A stretch of 64,000 nt of DNA from Salminus brasiliensis (taxonomy: Eukaryota; Chordata; Actinopteri; Characiformes; Bryconidae). The stretch lies in assembly GCF_030463535.1 (NCBI RefSeq), contig NC_132897.1:6634821-6698820 (forward strand). The letters are read 5' to 3'. The position numbers and the translations under genes are program-made. Below the pieces are notes generated by a model. The model saw nothing but the letters and a program-made list of their open reading frames with translations. It ran no database searches and had not been told where the DNA came from. Positions 1 through 11,690 of the stretch are shown here, in pieces; position 1 is the first letter of the stretch; each line of letters opens with the position of its first letter.

Positions 1-77
1 AGCATATTTGTATCAATAACAAAATATCACGATGCGAGAAAATATTGTTATATTGCCCAGCTCTACTAAACATATGA

Positions 78-502
78 ATTTCATAGATGCCAAAGACATT
101 TATAAAGCACTTTACATGGTACTATACACAGCATTATACACAATGTTTTACTCAACACTTTTTTACTCACACAATTTCTATACACAGTTCCTTCCACAAA
201 TCTATACACACGTCCTAATACTGTTAGTACTGTGTATAGAATGGTGTATAGCACTGTGCATAGAAGGGTGTATAGAATGGTGTATAGCACTGTGTAAGGA
301 ACTGTGTATAGAAGGGTGTATAGTACTGTGTAAGGAACTGTGTATAGAAGGGTGTATAGTACTGTGTAAGGAACTGTGTATAGAAGGGTGTATAAATTGT
401 GTAAAGTGCTGAGTAAAACACTGTGTATAAAAGGTGTGAATAGAATATAGCGTGTATAGCTGTGTGTGAAGTAAAGTACTTTGTAAAAGTCTTCTATGAA
501 AT
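78..502. repeat. Long imperfect palindrome
   Basis: The left arm starts ATTTCATAGATG (78) and runs through TTTATAAAGCACTTTACAT, TGTTTTACTCAACACTT and ACACAATTTCTATACACAG. The right arm ends CTTCTATGAAAT (502) and contains the reverse complements of the same blocks. The fold-back spans about 425 bp; the right arm is longer because of a minisatellite expansion. It could be a MITE-like hairpin element. Confidence 0.8.
280..395. repeat. 36-bp minisatellite, three near-identical units
   Basis: Units 280-315, 316-351 and 352-387 are nearly identical and begin GTGTATAGTACTGTGTAAGG; a partial fourth follows. Each unit is itself two diverged half-units beginning GTGTATAG. It lies in the right arm of the palindrome. 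Confidence 0.9.
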
Positions 503-1640
503 ATTTTTATTAGAAAAAAATAGAAAAACAAATAGAAAAACATGATCAAACACAAACATTAGAATAAACACAAATAGTACTTTTATGTGTGTGCCCAGAA
601 GGCCAGTATTTTCGGGCAGGATTTTTCAGCTCCCACCTGACCTAGTTTATCTAATCAGTCCTTTATTAAAGGAAATTGAGTGAGTTGCTGGTGGAACTGA
701 GCAAATCCATACAGTGTCTGGATTTCCCAGAGAAGATCAGCACTGTGTTCTTCAAACCAACATCTCAATAACTACTGTCAAAAACACAGAAATTACTCAG
801 ATAAACCGTTCAAAACATTTAAAACCCTTGTATCTCCATTCTTTCTTGTTTTTCACTTTTCCGATGTAATCTGACAGTTGTTCTTTATATTGTGTCAATT
901 TCATGATGAATGGACCAATAGAAATGCTCCAGAATATACTTAGAATAAAATCTTTTTGCATTGACTTCCATTGAAAGGTTTTTTCTTTCTCCTAAAAGAA
1001 AAACAAGGATTTGGCGTGACAGCAGCGATTTACCCAGTACTGTATTTCAGACCCAACTGCAATCAAATATGCCTTCAAGCACTATTTTTTTATTTATTCA
1101 GCTTCATCAATATATGACCACAGTACAGGGGTCTTTATATAAGATTCCACTAAAATGCTCCCTTTTAAAAGCTCATAGTGCAGAGGGGCGTTTTTCGTGT
1201 AAATTCTATAAACACTGGCAGCTCCCAGCCGGCAGTGGAGCTGAAAAATTGGATCTTTTCATCATAATCAATTCAATCTCTCTTTCAACCCGTCCTCCCA
1301 TATCCCTGCATTAAAGTCCAGCAGGTGATAAACTCCCTCTCCAAGACTTCAACCAGATTATGCCATCAGGACAATTACAGTGGAGCGCTTCAGTGTGGGG
1401 ATGTGCCTCACCCGTGTGAGCCGTAATAGAGATAGTGTGTGAGCTGAGGGGTGTGTGTGGAGGGGGGGTTGTGGGTTTGCTTGAAAGGGAGAGACCCCCT
1501 GCTGGGCTGAAAAGTAGAGATGTACCCCCGCCCCCCTTCACCACATTTGGATTTCTGGGTTTTTGCGTCTCTGTACTGTATCAGTTCAGATTACTCTTAT
1601 CTCTGTTCTTTAGCACAGTGCTCTTCTGCCCAGCAGTACG
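503..1640. other. Gene-free stretch, nothing recognised
   Basis: Unique-looking AT-rich sequence with no splice-supported coding frame and no repeat I recognise. Confidence 0.5.
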
Positions 1641-1752
1641 TACAGACTGCACCCTCAGACTGCACATGTACAGACTGCACCATTGTCATGTACAGACTGC
1701 ACCACTGTCATGTACAGACTGCACCACTGTCATGTACAGACTGCACCCTCAG
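1641..1752. repeat. 22-bp minisatellite
   Basis: About five units of CATGTACAGACTGCACCACT plus GT, with small variants (CATTGT, CCCTCAG). Open frames across it are by-products of the repeat. Confidence 0.9.
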
Positions 1753-1800
1753 ATCAAAATGCAACATTCAATTAATGGATACTTCACTAAAATTAGTATT

Positions 1801-3008
1801 CATCTGTCTGTCTGTCTGTTCATGAATCTGCCCATCTGTCTGTCTGTCTATCCATGAATCTGCCCATCTGTCTGTCTGTCTGTCCATGAATGAATCTGCC
1901 CATCTGTCTGTCTGTCCATGAATCTGCCTGCCTATCTGTCTGTTTACCTGTCTGTATGCTTGTCTATACATGGATCTTTTTATCTGTCTGTCTGTCTGTC
2001 TGTCAGTCTGTCCACAAATCTGCTCGTCTTTCTGTCTATCCATAAATATGTCTGTCTATCTGTCCATTTTTGTGGCTGTCTATCCATGCATCTTTCGGTC
2101 TGTCTGTCTGACCATGAATCTTTTTGTCTATCTGTCTGTCTGTCAGTCTGTCCACAAATCTGCTCGTCTGTCTGTATATCCATAAATTTATCTGTCTGTC
2201 TGTCTGTCTATCTGTCCATTTCTGTGTCTATCTGTCTATTCATAAATCGTTCTGTCCATTTATGAATGTCATCCTACCTAGTAGTCTATCAGTGTTGATA
2301 TGTGCCTGTGTATCTGTCCATATGTCTGTTTGTATATCCATGATTCTGTCAATATTCCTATCTGTTGTCTCTCTCGCCATCTTTATGCCTGTCTGTCCAT
2401 ATCTGTGTCTCTCTGTCTGTCTAAATCTCTGGCTGTCTGTCTGTTCATGAATCCGTCTATATCTCTGGCTGTCTGTCTATCCATGAATCTGTACATATGT
2501 CTTTCAGCCTATCTATCTGTCTGTCTGGCTTTTACCAATGTCTGTCGGCCCTGTCTGTCTGTCTGTATGTCTATCTGTCTGTCTATGAATCTACCCTTTC
2601 ATATCAAGCAATCTATCAATGTGGATCTATCTGTTTATATGTCTGTCTGTCGATTTGCCTGTCTATCTGTCTGTTCATGGTATCTGTGCGTCTGCCTGTC
2701 ATTCTATCTAGCAATCTATCAATGTTGTTCTATTTGTCTGTCTGTCTTTGTGTCTGTCAGCCTGTCTACACATCTAATTAACCAGTGTTAGACCAACACT
2801 GAACTGAACTGTGAGTGTTAAATTAACTGTGTATCTATTTGTCTGTATGCCTGTCTGTCTATCTATCTATCTGTCCATCGTTGAATCTAATATTTCATCT
2901 CTAATATTTCGTCTCTTTGTCTGTCTAGGCATTTTTCTGTAGGTCTGTCTGTCTGTCAGTGTATCTGTCTGTCATTCTATCTATTGTTCTATCCAACTAT
3001 CTGTCACT
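1801..3008. repeat. CTGT-rich tetranucleotide array with longer-period units
   Basis: About 1.2 kb of CTGT/CTAT repeats on the plus strand, broken every 30-60 bp by CCATGAATCTG-like or CCATAAAT-like spacers. The spacers recur, so the array grew as longer units as well as by slippage. 2781-2820 is an interruption. Confidence 0.93.
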
Positions 3009-3599
3009 CTCCCTCTCTTGCTCTCTGCCTTTGCATGTCCCAGGGGTCGTGGTAGGGTGGTGTCTGGGTGTGTGTGAGGTAGGTACAGTGTGAGAGTGTT
3101 TGGGGGTTGGGTGGTGTATGTGGGCTAGGTACAGTGTGTAATGGGTATTGGGGGGCTGGGGAGGGGGAGCGCCGCGCCCCTCTGCCATGCTGTCACGCTC
3201 TGTGGGGGGTGCGCTCTCGCCTCCTTTGGGACATCTAGGAGCAGCCTTGTTTGTGAGTGTGTCTCATTTGCCTCCAACTCTCTCTCTATCTCTCTCTCTC
3301 TTCCTCCAGAGCACACACACACACACAATAAATACAGCAGTAAGCACACACCCTCGCATGGAGAACCCTCAAACTTTTCTGCTATTTATAAGTGTTCTCT
3401 CCTTTGTGCTAAACTTTACCCTCCTCCTTTCTACAAAATCCACCCCCCTCCCTCCGAGCTTGGATTCTCACTATCCAGCCCTGATTGCTCCAAGCGAATT
3501 GCTTCTCCATGTCATTTTTTGAGAGGAGGAGGCTCTTTTCTTCTTTTCTTCATTAAAGCTTCTTTTTGTTTCTTCTCCATGGCTTGGTTTTAGGGGCGT

Positions 3600-4215
3600 C
3601 AGAAGGGGGGGCACACCCTAGTGTCGCAGAGGGTGGGCCGCTTCTAGGGTTCAGGCCCGGAATAAAAAGGCTGTTTGTGGAGCTCCAAAGAAAAAAAAAA
3701 GCTCTTATGATTTCTTTAAAGGCATCTTGGCTGAAGCGTCAGAGTGCTGAGACAGTATTGAGAGGCCAAAGCTGATTCAGAATGGAGCTCCTTGCTTGTC
3801 ATTTCAGTTTTCACCCTGTTATATCTCCTGCAGCCGAATTAACCTTTCCCTTTCCAGCTTTCCTTCCCGGACAAAAGTCACACGCTGAGGCGCTTTTATT
3901 TGCCTCAAACAAAGATGAAAGTGTGAGAGACTTTACTGTTGTGATTTAGGCCATGGTTTAAGCTGCAGAACTGTTCTCGGGAACCCTTACGAATCTGGGT
4001 TATATGGACATAGAAATTCTAAAAGTGAATTCGCCATGAAATGACGTTTTTTTCATCCGTCGTGCTCAAGAGCGCTTCCATCGCGCCAGACATTTCCAAC
4101 TGCAGAACGTTGAGGAGAATTAAAAATGCATAAAAGTGACTTTAGAAACTGCCGATATTGTTCCTCATAAATTATTCATTAATGCATTAACCAACAGTCA
4201 GTCAAAACTGTGCCC
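3600..4215. promoter_or_regulatory. Candidate conserved non-coding element
   Basis: A repeat-poor stretch with TCF/LEF/SOX-like motifs (CAAACAAAGATGAAAG near 3907) and an AT/homeobox-like tail (AATTATTCATTAATGCATTAA near 4170-4192). No coding frame. The call rests on sequence texture only; cross-species alignment was not possible. Confidence 0.3.
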
Positions 4216-4861
4216 CGTAATTTGAGAGCTGACAGATGACTCCCTTTAACTTAACCCATTTACACACACACACCCCCACCCACTCACACACACACATTCT
4301 CACACTGCCCACATTAAGGAGTGTTGAGGTCAAGTCAGCTGTGAAAATGGAAAAATAACAGAGCAGTCCCAAGCTAGCGCTCACACATAATCAATGTTAT
4401 AGGTCTGCCCACCAGTTTTATACATTTTATATATACAAGTATTGTATTCATAAAAATTGATTTATCTGCACATTATTTTTGTGAAATGATTTTACTGCCT
4501 TTAAGGAGATTATAATACATGCCATTTTTATATAAAATATAAAAGTGTAATGATCTGCCAGTGCAGTGGGGTGATTTCACTAATAATAAATTAAATTTCC
4601 CTTTCATTTTATTTTCAGATTTATGAAATATTTGTATGATGTTTGTGGAGTTTTAGGTACTGCAGTCACATTTTATTTCATGTGACTATCTTTCAGCCTT
4701 TTTGTTTTAGTTCTACTTAGTTCAGTTCAGGTCAATTAAAATTAATTTAATTCAATTTAGTATTCTTTTGACTTTTGTGAAATATTTGTTATGTATATTT
4801 ATATAGTTTTATGTACCACACATTCCCATGAAATTTATTTTACATAATAAATGTATAGCCT

Positions 4862-5125
4862 CTATTCAGTTCAGTTCAATTCAATTCAATTCATTTAAAT
4901 TCAGTTCTGTTCAGTTCAGTTCCATTAAACTCTGCTAGAGTCAAATCAATTCGGTTTTGTTCAGTTCAGTTTGAATCAGATCAGATCAGTTCAATTCAGT
5001 TCAATTAAACTCAGTTTGAGTCAAATCAGTTTTGTTTAGTTCAATTCAGTTAAAATCAGATCAAAACAGTTCAGTTCAGTTGAATTAAACTCAAATCAGA
5101 TTAAATCAAATCAGTTTGGTTCACA
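4862..5125. repeat. Degenerate TTCAG/TTCAAT tandem repeat
   Basis: Repeated 5-bp steps of TTCAGTTCAG, TTCAATTCAA and AAATCAGATC over about 260 bp. Similar short tails flank fish interspersed repeats elsewhere in the window (45256, 49205), so this may be an expanded repeat tail. Confidence 0.8.
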
Positions 5126-5489
5126 ATTCAATATTCTCGTACATTCACATTTCACCATTTAAATAATTATGAAAAATCATGACTGTACCCATGTTGTTGC
5201 ATCATAATCTACAACTGATGACACATTTTTGCATTGCTTTATATTTTGATGCATTGTTACACCAGTAGAAAACATGTCTGTGTTTGTGACTTCACAAAAT
5301 TAATGCATTCAAAGCAAGCCTTTTCCATAAATGGTTGGCATAGACTGGATGGAGGGGTGTATGGTATTGTTTTTGCTATTAAACTAAACTATTTAACAAA
5401 TCTTTTATTTTCATTTAAGATGCTAACACTACAAAATATGATATCCTGGCATGTGAATATCACCTTACAGCTAGTCCACATGCCTGCAG

Positions 5490-5519
5490 TTGTCCCAATA
5501 TTTTTGTCCATATAATGTA
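5490..5519. repeat. Isolated Tc1-type terminal fragment
   Basis: GTCCCAATATTTTTGTCCAT followed by ATAATGTA is the terminus seen in the dispersed family annotated at 9117, 12563, 33759 and 50814; the rest of the element is absent. Confidence 0.65.
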
Positions 5520-5879
5520 TTATTAACCAGACAAAGATAAGCCCTAGTCATGGAAATTTGGTGGAAATTCTCTATTAAGAATGCTGGACTGCAACCCTGG
5601 ACTGGGCTTAATCCCTTCCCGGGAAACCCCGACCCTATTACACCTTATTCCCAATGCCTCTGACAGTAAACCCAACCTGAACTTGCACTTAAACTTGAAA
5701 GCAGGACACATTACACAGTACACGTCGTCAATCACCAAGGGGTTTTGGAATGCGTGTAAAGGAGGTGTGTAGGGGGCTTTATGGAGGAGAATGGAGGAGA
5801 TGATTGTTGAGTTTTTAGCCTGTTTGAATGCATTGTATGTTTTTGTGCTCATCTTATTGTTTGCCTGTCATTGACGGTC

Positions 5880-7100
5880 ATTGTGAAGATTAATGGTGTT
5901 TAGTGCAGCTTTGCACCATAAAGCACTTTGTGGTAAACGCTTCCTTTTAATGTCACTGCAAATTTACAGGACGCATAAATAAAGCACAAGAGAGGAGCAT
6001 AAAAAGCGACTAGAGCCTGTTGTGTTAGCAATCATTGTAAGAACAAACATAAGCAGGCTTTATGTACATATATTTTGCGTTGCAAATGCATTCGCATTAT
6101 ACTACGCATTGTGCTTTAGCAAGCGTCCTCTCTGAAAGCCTCTTTGAGAGCTGCATTAGAGGGGCAGTTGTAAAATCTCTGCTGACACTGCATGGCCTGC
6201 CCAGCGCACTGGACGGTCGTAAGAAGCCTTTCCGGAGGCCCCGCATTGCTGGAGCCTCTCAAGGAGACATTATCTAGCATCTCTCAGTGTTCGCTTTAGT
6301 CGTCCGTGAATATTCAACGAAACCTAATTAATCCCCCCCTTCTTCATTTGAAACAAAAGCAAGGAAAAACCCACCAGGAGTCCTTTGCACCATTTGGCCG
6401 GTTCGGTCCATCTCAAGTGCCGCTTTGTCCTTCGCTCCCGAACCATATGGTTTGCTTTAGCATTCCAGGCTAATTGTTTTTAAGGCTACTTCATTAGCTA
6501 TTGATGCATCAACTCAATCAAGGCGGAGTTGTGCAGGGCCTAATTACTGCTGGCCCGGCAGCTGGGGTGCCAGAGCGCAGGCTGTGCGGGACCGAGGCTT
6601 TGTGTTTGTGAACCTGCTCGCTAACAGATCTGTCGCTAAGAGACCTCCGCTTCCATGCTGAGTGTGTTATTGCGCCACGTCGCAGGCAGTTGAACAGAAG
6701 TGCTGGCGTCCAAACAAAAATGCTCCAGTGCAATCAATGGACAATGATCCGAAACCTGAGCTAATGTTGTGCGCTGTGTTGTGCATCTGCTAACTTCCAA
6801 ACAAAGAGGAGAACGCAGATACCAAGGGGCTCTTCAGTAAAGAAGATTTCCTCCATTGCATCAAGTGAAGCAGTTATGCTCCTTAGCACAACGTAACACC
6901 TTGAGTACACTTCATTTTACCCATCAGCAGGTCTCTCCTGGGCAAGACCGGGCAATCCTTTAGTCAGAGCGGTAACAAAGCTTGGCTAATATTAGAGACA
7001 ATGAAAAAGGGACTGATTACAGAGTGATTTTGGAGTTGCTTCTCAGTGTGGTCAATAATACCTATTGAGTTGAGCCTCAAAACTCAAAACATCTAAAATT
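5880..7100. promoter_or_regulatory. Candidate enhancer-like non-coding block
   Basis: About 1.2 kb without simple repeats or transposon ends. Homeodomain-type sites occur repeatedly: CCTAATTAATCC (6324), CTAATTGTTT (6470), CTAATTACTG (6540) and GGCTAATATTAG (6983). GC content is moderate and there is no coding frame with splice support. This is typical of a vertebrate developmental CNE, but conservation is untested. Confidence 0.35.
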
Positions 7101-7340
7101 GCCACCCCCTCTCAATATGTTTACTGTTTATTCTCATCTGGAGGTTAAAACTTCCCCTAGGCCCTAGTGAAGGCCTTCAAATTCCCAAATTCCTGATCAT
7201 GGAGTGCTGTGGTGTTGGCAGGATTTCAACTAATGATCTCCTGTCTCTTGACAAGCAGGCAGGTAGACTGGGAAACCATGTGCATACACAACATGTCCAA
7301 ATATTTTAATGAATGCATTCAGCTACTTTAAGATTTAAAA

Positions 7341-8150
7341 AGTGGAGTAAACCAAAGAGTAAGTCCATCAATGGCTCAGTGAGTCAACGAGACAATCTGT
7401 CAAAAAGCCAGTAAGTCAGTAAGCCAGTCAGTGAGTCAGTGAGAGAGTATCTTAATGTATCAGTCAGTGAATCAATCAGTCTGTGGGTCTGTGATTGGTT
7501 CTTCCATCAGTAAACAAGTCTGTGAGTCACTGAGTCAGTCGGGTTCTTACATGACCTGACTATCAGTCTGTCAAAAAGTGGAGTAAACCAAAGAGTCAGT
7601 CCATCAGTGGCTCAGTCAGTCAACGAGACAATCTGTCAAAAAGCCAGTAAGTCAGTAAGCCAGTCAGTGAGTCAGTGAGAGAGTATCTTAATGTATCAGT
7701 CAGTGAATCAATCAGTCTGTGGGTCTGTGATTGGTTCTTCCATCAGTAAACAAGTCTGTGAGTCACTGAGTCAGTCGGGTTCTTACATGACCTGACTATC
7801 AGTCTGTCAAAAAGTGGAGTAAACCAAAGAGTCAGTCCATCAGTGGCTCAGGCAGTCAGTTAGTCAGCGAGTCCATCAATTAGTGTCTTAATGTATTAGT
7901 CAGTGACTCAATGGATCAGTCAGTCTGTAAGTCTGTGAATCAGTGTGTCAATTGGTTCCTCACTCAGTAAACAAGTCAGTGAGTCACTGAGTCAGTCAGT
8001 GAATCACATGTCTAGGAGTAAGCCATGGAGTCAGTCCACCAGTGGCTCAATCAGTGTCAATCAGTGCTTTAATGGATCAGTCAGTGACTCAATGAATCAG
8101 TCTGTCTGTGATTCAGTGGGTCAATGAGCAAATCACAGAGTCAGTCCTGA
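7341..8150. repeat. 236-bp tandem repeat built from GAGTCAGT-like steps
   Basis: The block starting AGTGGAGTAAACCAAAGAG occurs at 7341, 7577 and 7813, exactly 236 bp apart. The first two copies are almost identical; the third diverges, and a degraded fourth follows to about 8150. Inside each, CAGTCAGT/GAGTCAGT steps show an older 4-8-bp repeat. Confidence 0.92.
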
Positions 8151-8199
8151 CCTGCCTAGCAGTCTGCCGAAAAGTGGAAGGCGAACTCACTTTAGAAAG

Positions 8200-8465
8200 G
8201 TGGAATAAGGTAGTGGAGTGTGTGTGTTCATGCGGGACTGAGCAGTGGAACAGGCCAGTCTATGGAAGCCATGCTGTTGCTAACTAATTACCTGCCACGT
8301 GTGTGTGCCTCTCCGGCCCACTCCTCAGGAGAAAAGAAGTAATTTGGACGGAGAAGCTCTTGCGCTACCCCCCTCTGTCAGTGGGGCAGGTGACATGGGC
8401 ACAGTGGGAGCGGTGGACAATTACCTCAGCCTGGACGCTGTCACTTCAATCTGAAAACCCTTCGG
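8200..8465. promoter_or_regulatory. Candidate conserved non-coding element with E-boxes
   Basis: Contains ACTAATTACCTGCCACGTG (8283-8301), CAGGTGACATGGGC and ACAATTACCTCAGC, a dense mix of homeodomain and E-box motifs in unique sequence. Non-coding. Function is inferred from motif density only. Confidence 0.35.
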
Positions 8466-8505
8466 GCTGCACACTTTATTCTACACTGTTTGGTAGTACA
8501 CACAG

Positions 8506-8516
8506 ACATACACACA

Positions 8517-8556
<40 letters not shown>
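8506..8556. repeat. CA/CT compound microsatellite
   Basis: CACACACT, then about 12 CT units, then CACACACACA. Confidence 0.95.
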
Positions 8557-9116
8557 GTCTCTGGTGCCAAACTTCTAGTACAGTTGCAGAAAATGCAGAA
8601 ATGAGCACAATATTGTTTTCAGAAGCAGCATGAATTTCATTCTGATCAAGTTAAAAGCGAGCGGGTTCTCTTCTCCCATGGTATTGCCTGTGTGTTTTGT
8701 GTCTTTTCACACCGAAGGCTCTAGACCTCTCATGGACGTCATTCAGGAGCGCCCACAGGCACAAGGACCCAAGGCACATGCAGCACAGGTCCGCAGAGGT
8801 GTGTGTGTCTGAGGAAGAGAGAGTAAGTGTTAACATACAGTAATGAGTGGAATATAGAGTGTGATGTTAATGCATGGCTGTAACTCTGTTTGAAAAGTGC
8901 CGGGGGCAAAGATGAGATGAGCACTTAGTGAGGGAAAGGGGCTGAACAGGGATGCAGTTACGAGAAACGGTGCTATCTCTGCAGCTGTATCTTTACTTTG
9001 TCTCTGTTCTATCAATCTCTCCTAAACTGAAGCTCTCTATATAGCTAAAATTACAGTAGATGTACCGTGTACTGTATACTGTACAGTAAAGATACTGTAA
9101 TACACGGTCTATATGT

Positions 9117-9539
9117 ACACTATAACTATACAAATGTTTGTGGACACCCCTTCAAATGAAAGTTGCACCCATTGCTGACACATCTCAAGGCTAGTGCACA
9201 CACTTACAGCTTGCCCAGTCCCTATAGAGAGGTACTGTCAATAGAATAGGACTATCTGACGCAGATATATGACCCCCCTATTGAACCTACTGGCACCATG
9301 CCTAATGGCAGGCATGGACTTGAGGGGTATAAAGCCCCCCAGCATTGAGCTGTGGAGCAGTGGAACTGTGTGGAAGATAAGGAATGAGTTGGGGTGACGA
9401 GCAATCTTAATGCTGAATGCAATCAAAGCTTTACAGCAATGCTGCAAATACCTTCACTGGACAGTAGAGACTGATAAACACCTTTTTAATACCCTTGATT
9501 TTGGAATAAGCAATGAAGGAGCAGGTGTCCCAATACTTT

Positions 9540-9546
<7 letters not shown>
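9117..9546 (+). mobile_element. Non-autonomous Tc1-type element copy, ending in a TA array
   Basis: Opens CAAATGTTTGTGGACACCCC and closes GTGTCCCAATACTTTTG. Internal landmarks: AATAGAATAGGACT, GGGGTATAAAGCCCCCCAGC and GAGCTGTGGAGCAGTGG. No transposase. The right end runs straight into (TA)n. At least eight related copies lie in the window. Confidence 0.8.

Positions 9547-9580
<34 letters not shown>
9541..9580. repeat. TA microsatellite
   Basis: About 20 TA units starting at the terminus of the Tc1-type copy. Confidence 0.97.
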
Positions 9581-9582
<2 letters not shown>

Positions 9583-9979
9583 AAACATGCTGTTTCCTCA
9601 TCCTAGTGCTTGAGCAGGACCCAGGAAACAAACAGAGGTCCCAACCAATGCACCTTCCACAAATCAGCTGCACCACACACAGGCTTTATTTATTTACTGA
9701 TTTATTTGCATTGAATGGTCGGGTAGGAATGGCCTGCAGGGGACAGGAGGGTAATTGATGTTTTGAGGGTCATGGTTTTGACGCTGTGAATGGAGGCCAA
9801 GGCCAAATGTACTGCTCCGGCAGGGGAAACAGAATTACTGTATACTGTACACAATGCACCAGCACCGGCACAAAGCACTAACAGAGCATGAAGGTAATAC
9901 TAATAAATTAATGGCATTCTAATATAACTAGCCCTGCAGGTTCCTTCCTGCCTCTCTCTTACCCTTTTCTCCCCCCCCC

Positions 9980-10380
9980 CCTCGTACCCGTAAGGCCTCG
10001 TGTTGTCGCGACCGTGATTAATGAGAAACGACTCCGCAGCTTACACTCCGAGCTCCCTGAGCTAATCTTCAAGGGTGGTGTGTGTCACACGCTTACGCTC
10101 CTTTATCACAACTAGACTCTTTTCCTCACACACACACACATGCTTGGAACACACACAAACACACACATACACTAGCTCCAAGTGGCTTATGGGGTTGTTG
10201 GGGATTTTCAAGCTCCTTTGAAGGCAGGGAGAGGAAAGAGGGGGCATTTTTTAGGGGGCGATGCATTAGCATGTTGCTTTTGGGAGAAATGCTTTTGGGA
10301 CAGATGAAGGGAGGATGGGAAGAATGCTCTGAAAGTGCTGCTGGGGACACAAAGATGATGTATACCCACATCATCTTTGA
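9980..10380. promoter_or_regulatory. Candidate conserved non-coding element
   Basis: GTGATTAATGAGAAACGACT, GAGCTAATCTTCAAGG and GCGATGCATTAGCATGTTGC in a block otherwise interrupted only by CA repeats (10127-10172). No coding support. Low-confidence call from texture. Confidence 0.28.
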
Positions 10381-10599
10381 GAACAGTGAGTGATGGCTGT
10401 GATGTGTTGTGTCCGTGCCATAGAAAGCAAGGTGCTATTTTTGTAGCATTGTGTGCTAATCAAAGGAGTTAGGGAGCGGACTGTGGGGAGGACTGTTGAG
10501 TTCACTGAGCTAAGCTCGGACACTTCCTCATCATCCACCTGGGTCAGCACTGGTTGCATAAACCGGTTGCATAAAATGACTGGGCCATGTTCAATGCTA

Positions 10600-10886
10600 C
10601 GCCATATGGACAAAAGTATTGGGACACATGCTCTTTCATTGTTTCTTCTGAAATTAAGGGTATTAAAAAAGAGCTTATCCTGCTTTTGTTGGAGAAATTA
10701 ATGCTTTCCACTAACGTTTGCAGCATTGCTGTGAGGATTTCATTGCATTCAGCAACTAGAGTGTTAATGAGGTCAGGATGTTGAATGATCACCACCCCAC
10801 CTCATCCCTTAACTCCCTAACTCATCCCAAAAGCATTGGATGGGGCATCATCATTCCAGAGAACACACTTCCACTGCTCTACAAGT
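10600..10886 (-). mobile_element. Truncated non-autonomous Tc1-type copy
   Basis: Starts TATGGACAAAAGTATTGGGA in inverted orientation and follows the family through TTGAATGATCACCACCCCAC to CCACTGCTCTACA, then loses homology. Confidence 0.75.
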
Positions 10887-11039
10887 CTGAGGTCCAGTAT
10901 CAACACCATATTTTACTACCTGGATCACATAGCAACCCATATTCCCATAACTAGCAGAGTCTGGAGGTGATGAGCTGCTCTCTAGTATCAACAACACCAT
11001 GTTCTCCTGAAGTCATCGTCAAGTTGTACTGTTCTTCTA

Positions 11040-11236
11040 GTGGTTGTACTCTCCTCTAGTGGGTGGAGTTTATGTAAATTATGGGGGTGTAGTTATAAGG
11101 AGTCAAGACTGTTACATAACAGTTTTGGGGTTTTGGAATTGGCTCTTTTTCCAGCTGTTTCGGTTATACCTAATTTTCTTCTAAAGGAGGAGCAGCCATG
11201 TTAGAGGCTGACGGTTTGTCAGTTCCATGTATCGAC
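11040..11236. repeat. Dispersed repeat split by the hAT MITE (left part)
   Basis: AACAGTTTTGGGGTTTTGG and GGTTATACC recur at 53130-53155. The right part resumes at 11624 (CTCTCATTATTCAACTCTG), which also recurs at 53226. Confidence 0.75.
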
Positions 11237-11615
11237 TAGAGATGCACCGATCCGGCTTTTTCAGTTCCGATACCGATACATAAACTCTGCATTTCAGTCG
11301 ATACTCAATACCGATCCAATACCATTGCTGTATTAATAAACCGTAGACCTCACCATGTGGGAGAGACTTAGGGCATCAGGATTGACTTAAACATTACTTT
11401 ATATAATATAACAAATTAACACATAGATATAAATGTACTAAATTGCCATTTATCATTTATTTATTTGCACATTTATTTAGTGCAGTCTCACACCAACAAA
11501 TTAAAGAGACAGGATTGGTTCCATGGATTGACTTGATTATCTGATACCCGATCCAAATCATTTTGTTTATATTGGGACCGATATCCGATCCTAATATCGG
11601 ATCAGTGCATCCCTA
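11237..11615. mobile_element. hAT-type MITE with 8-bp target duplication
   Basis: Termini are TAGAGATGCACCGATCCG on the left and CGGATCAGTGCATCCCTA on the right, inverted repeats with few mismatches. Subterminal CCGATACCGATA and ACCGATATCCGATCC repeats are typical of this fish family. Flanks GTATCGAC and GTACCGAC form an 8-bp duplication with one mismatch, as hAT transposases make. No ORF. Confidence 0.85.
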
Positions 11616-11623
11616 GTACCGAC

Positions 11624-11690
11624 CTCTCATTATTCAACTCTGTCAAAAATTTGAATACAGTTTGATACTCTAGAGCCCCTTTAAAGTTTC
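11624..11690. repeat. Dispersed repeat split by the hAT MITE (right part)
   Basis: CTCTCATTATTCAACTCTG through AGAGCCCCTTTAA, the same order as 53226-53281. Confidence 0.75.

Noticed and set aside
32..555. Open frames on both strands rich in Cys-Ile-Glu or His-Ser-Ile repeats
   Set aside because: They follow the palindrome and the 36-bp minisatellite; because 36 is divisible by 3, every frame stays open. No start context, splice sites or domain.
1768..2791. Several frames of Cys-Leu-Ser-Val or Asp-Arg-Gln-Thr repeats
   Set aside because: Translation of a CTGT/GACA tetranucleotide array.
3141..3593. 150-residue plus-strand frame
   Set aside because: Crosses CT and CA repeats and low-complexity DNA; no homology recognised.
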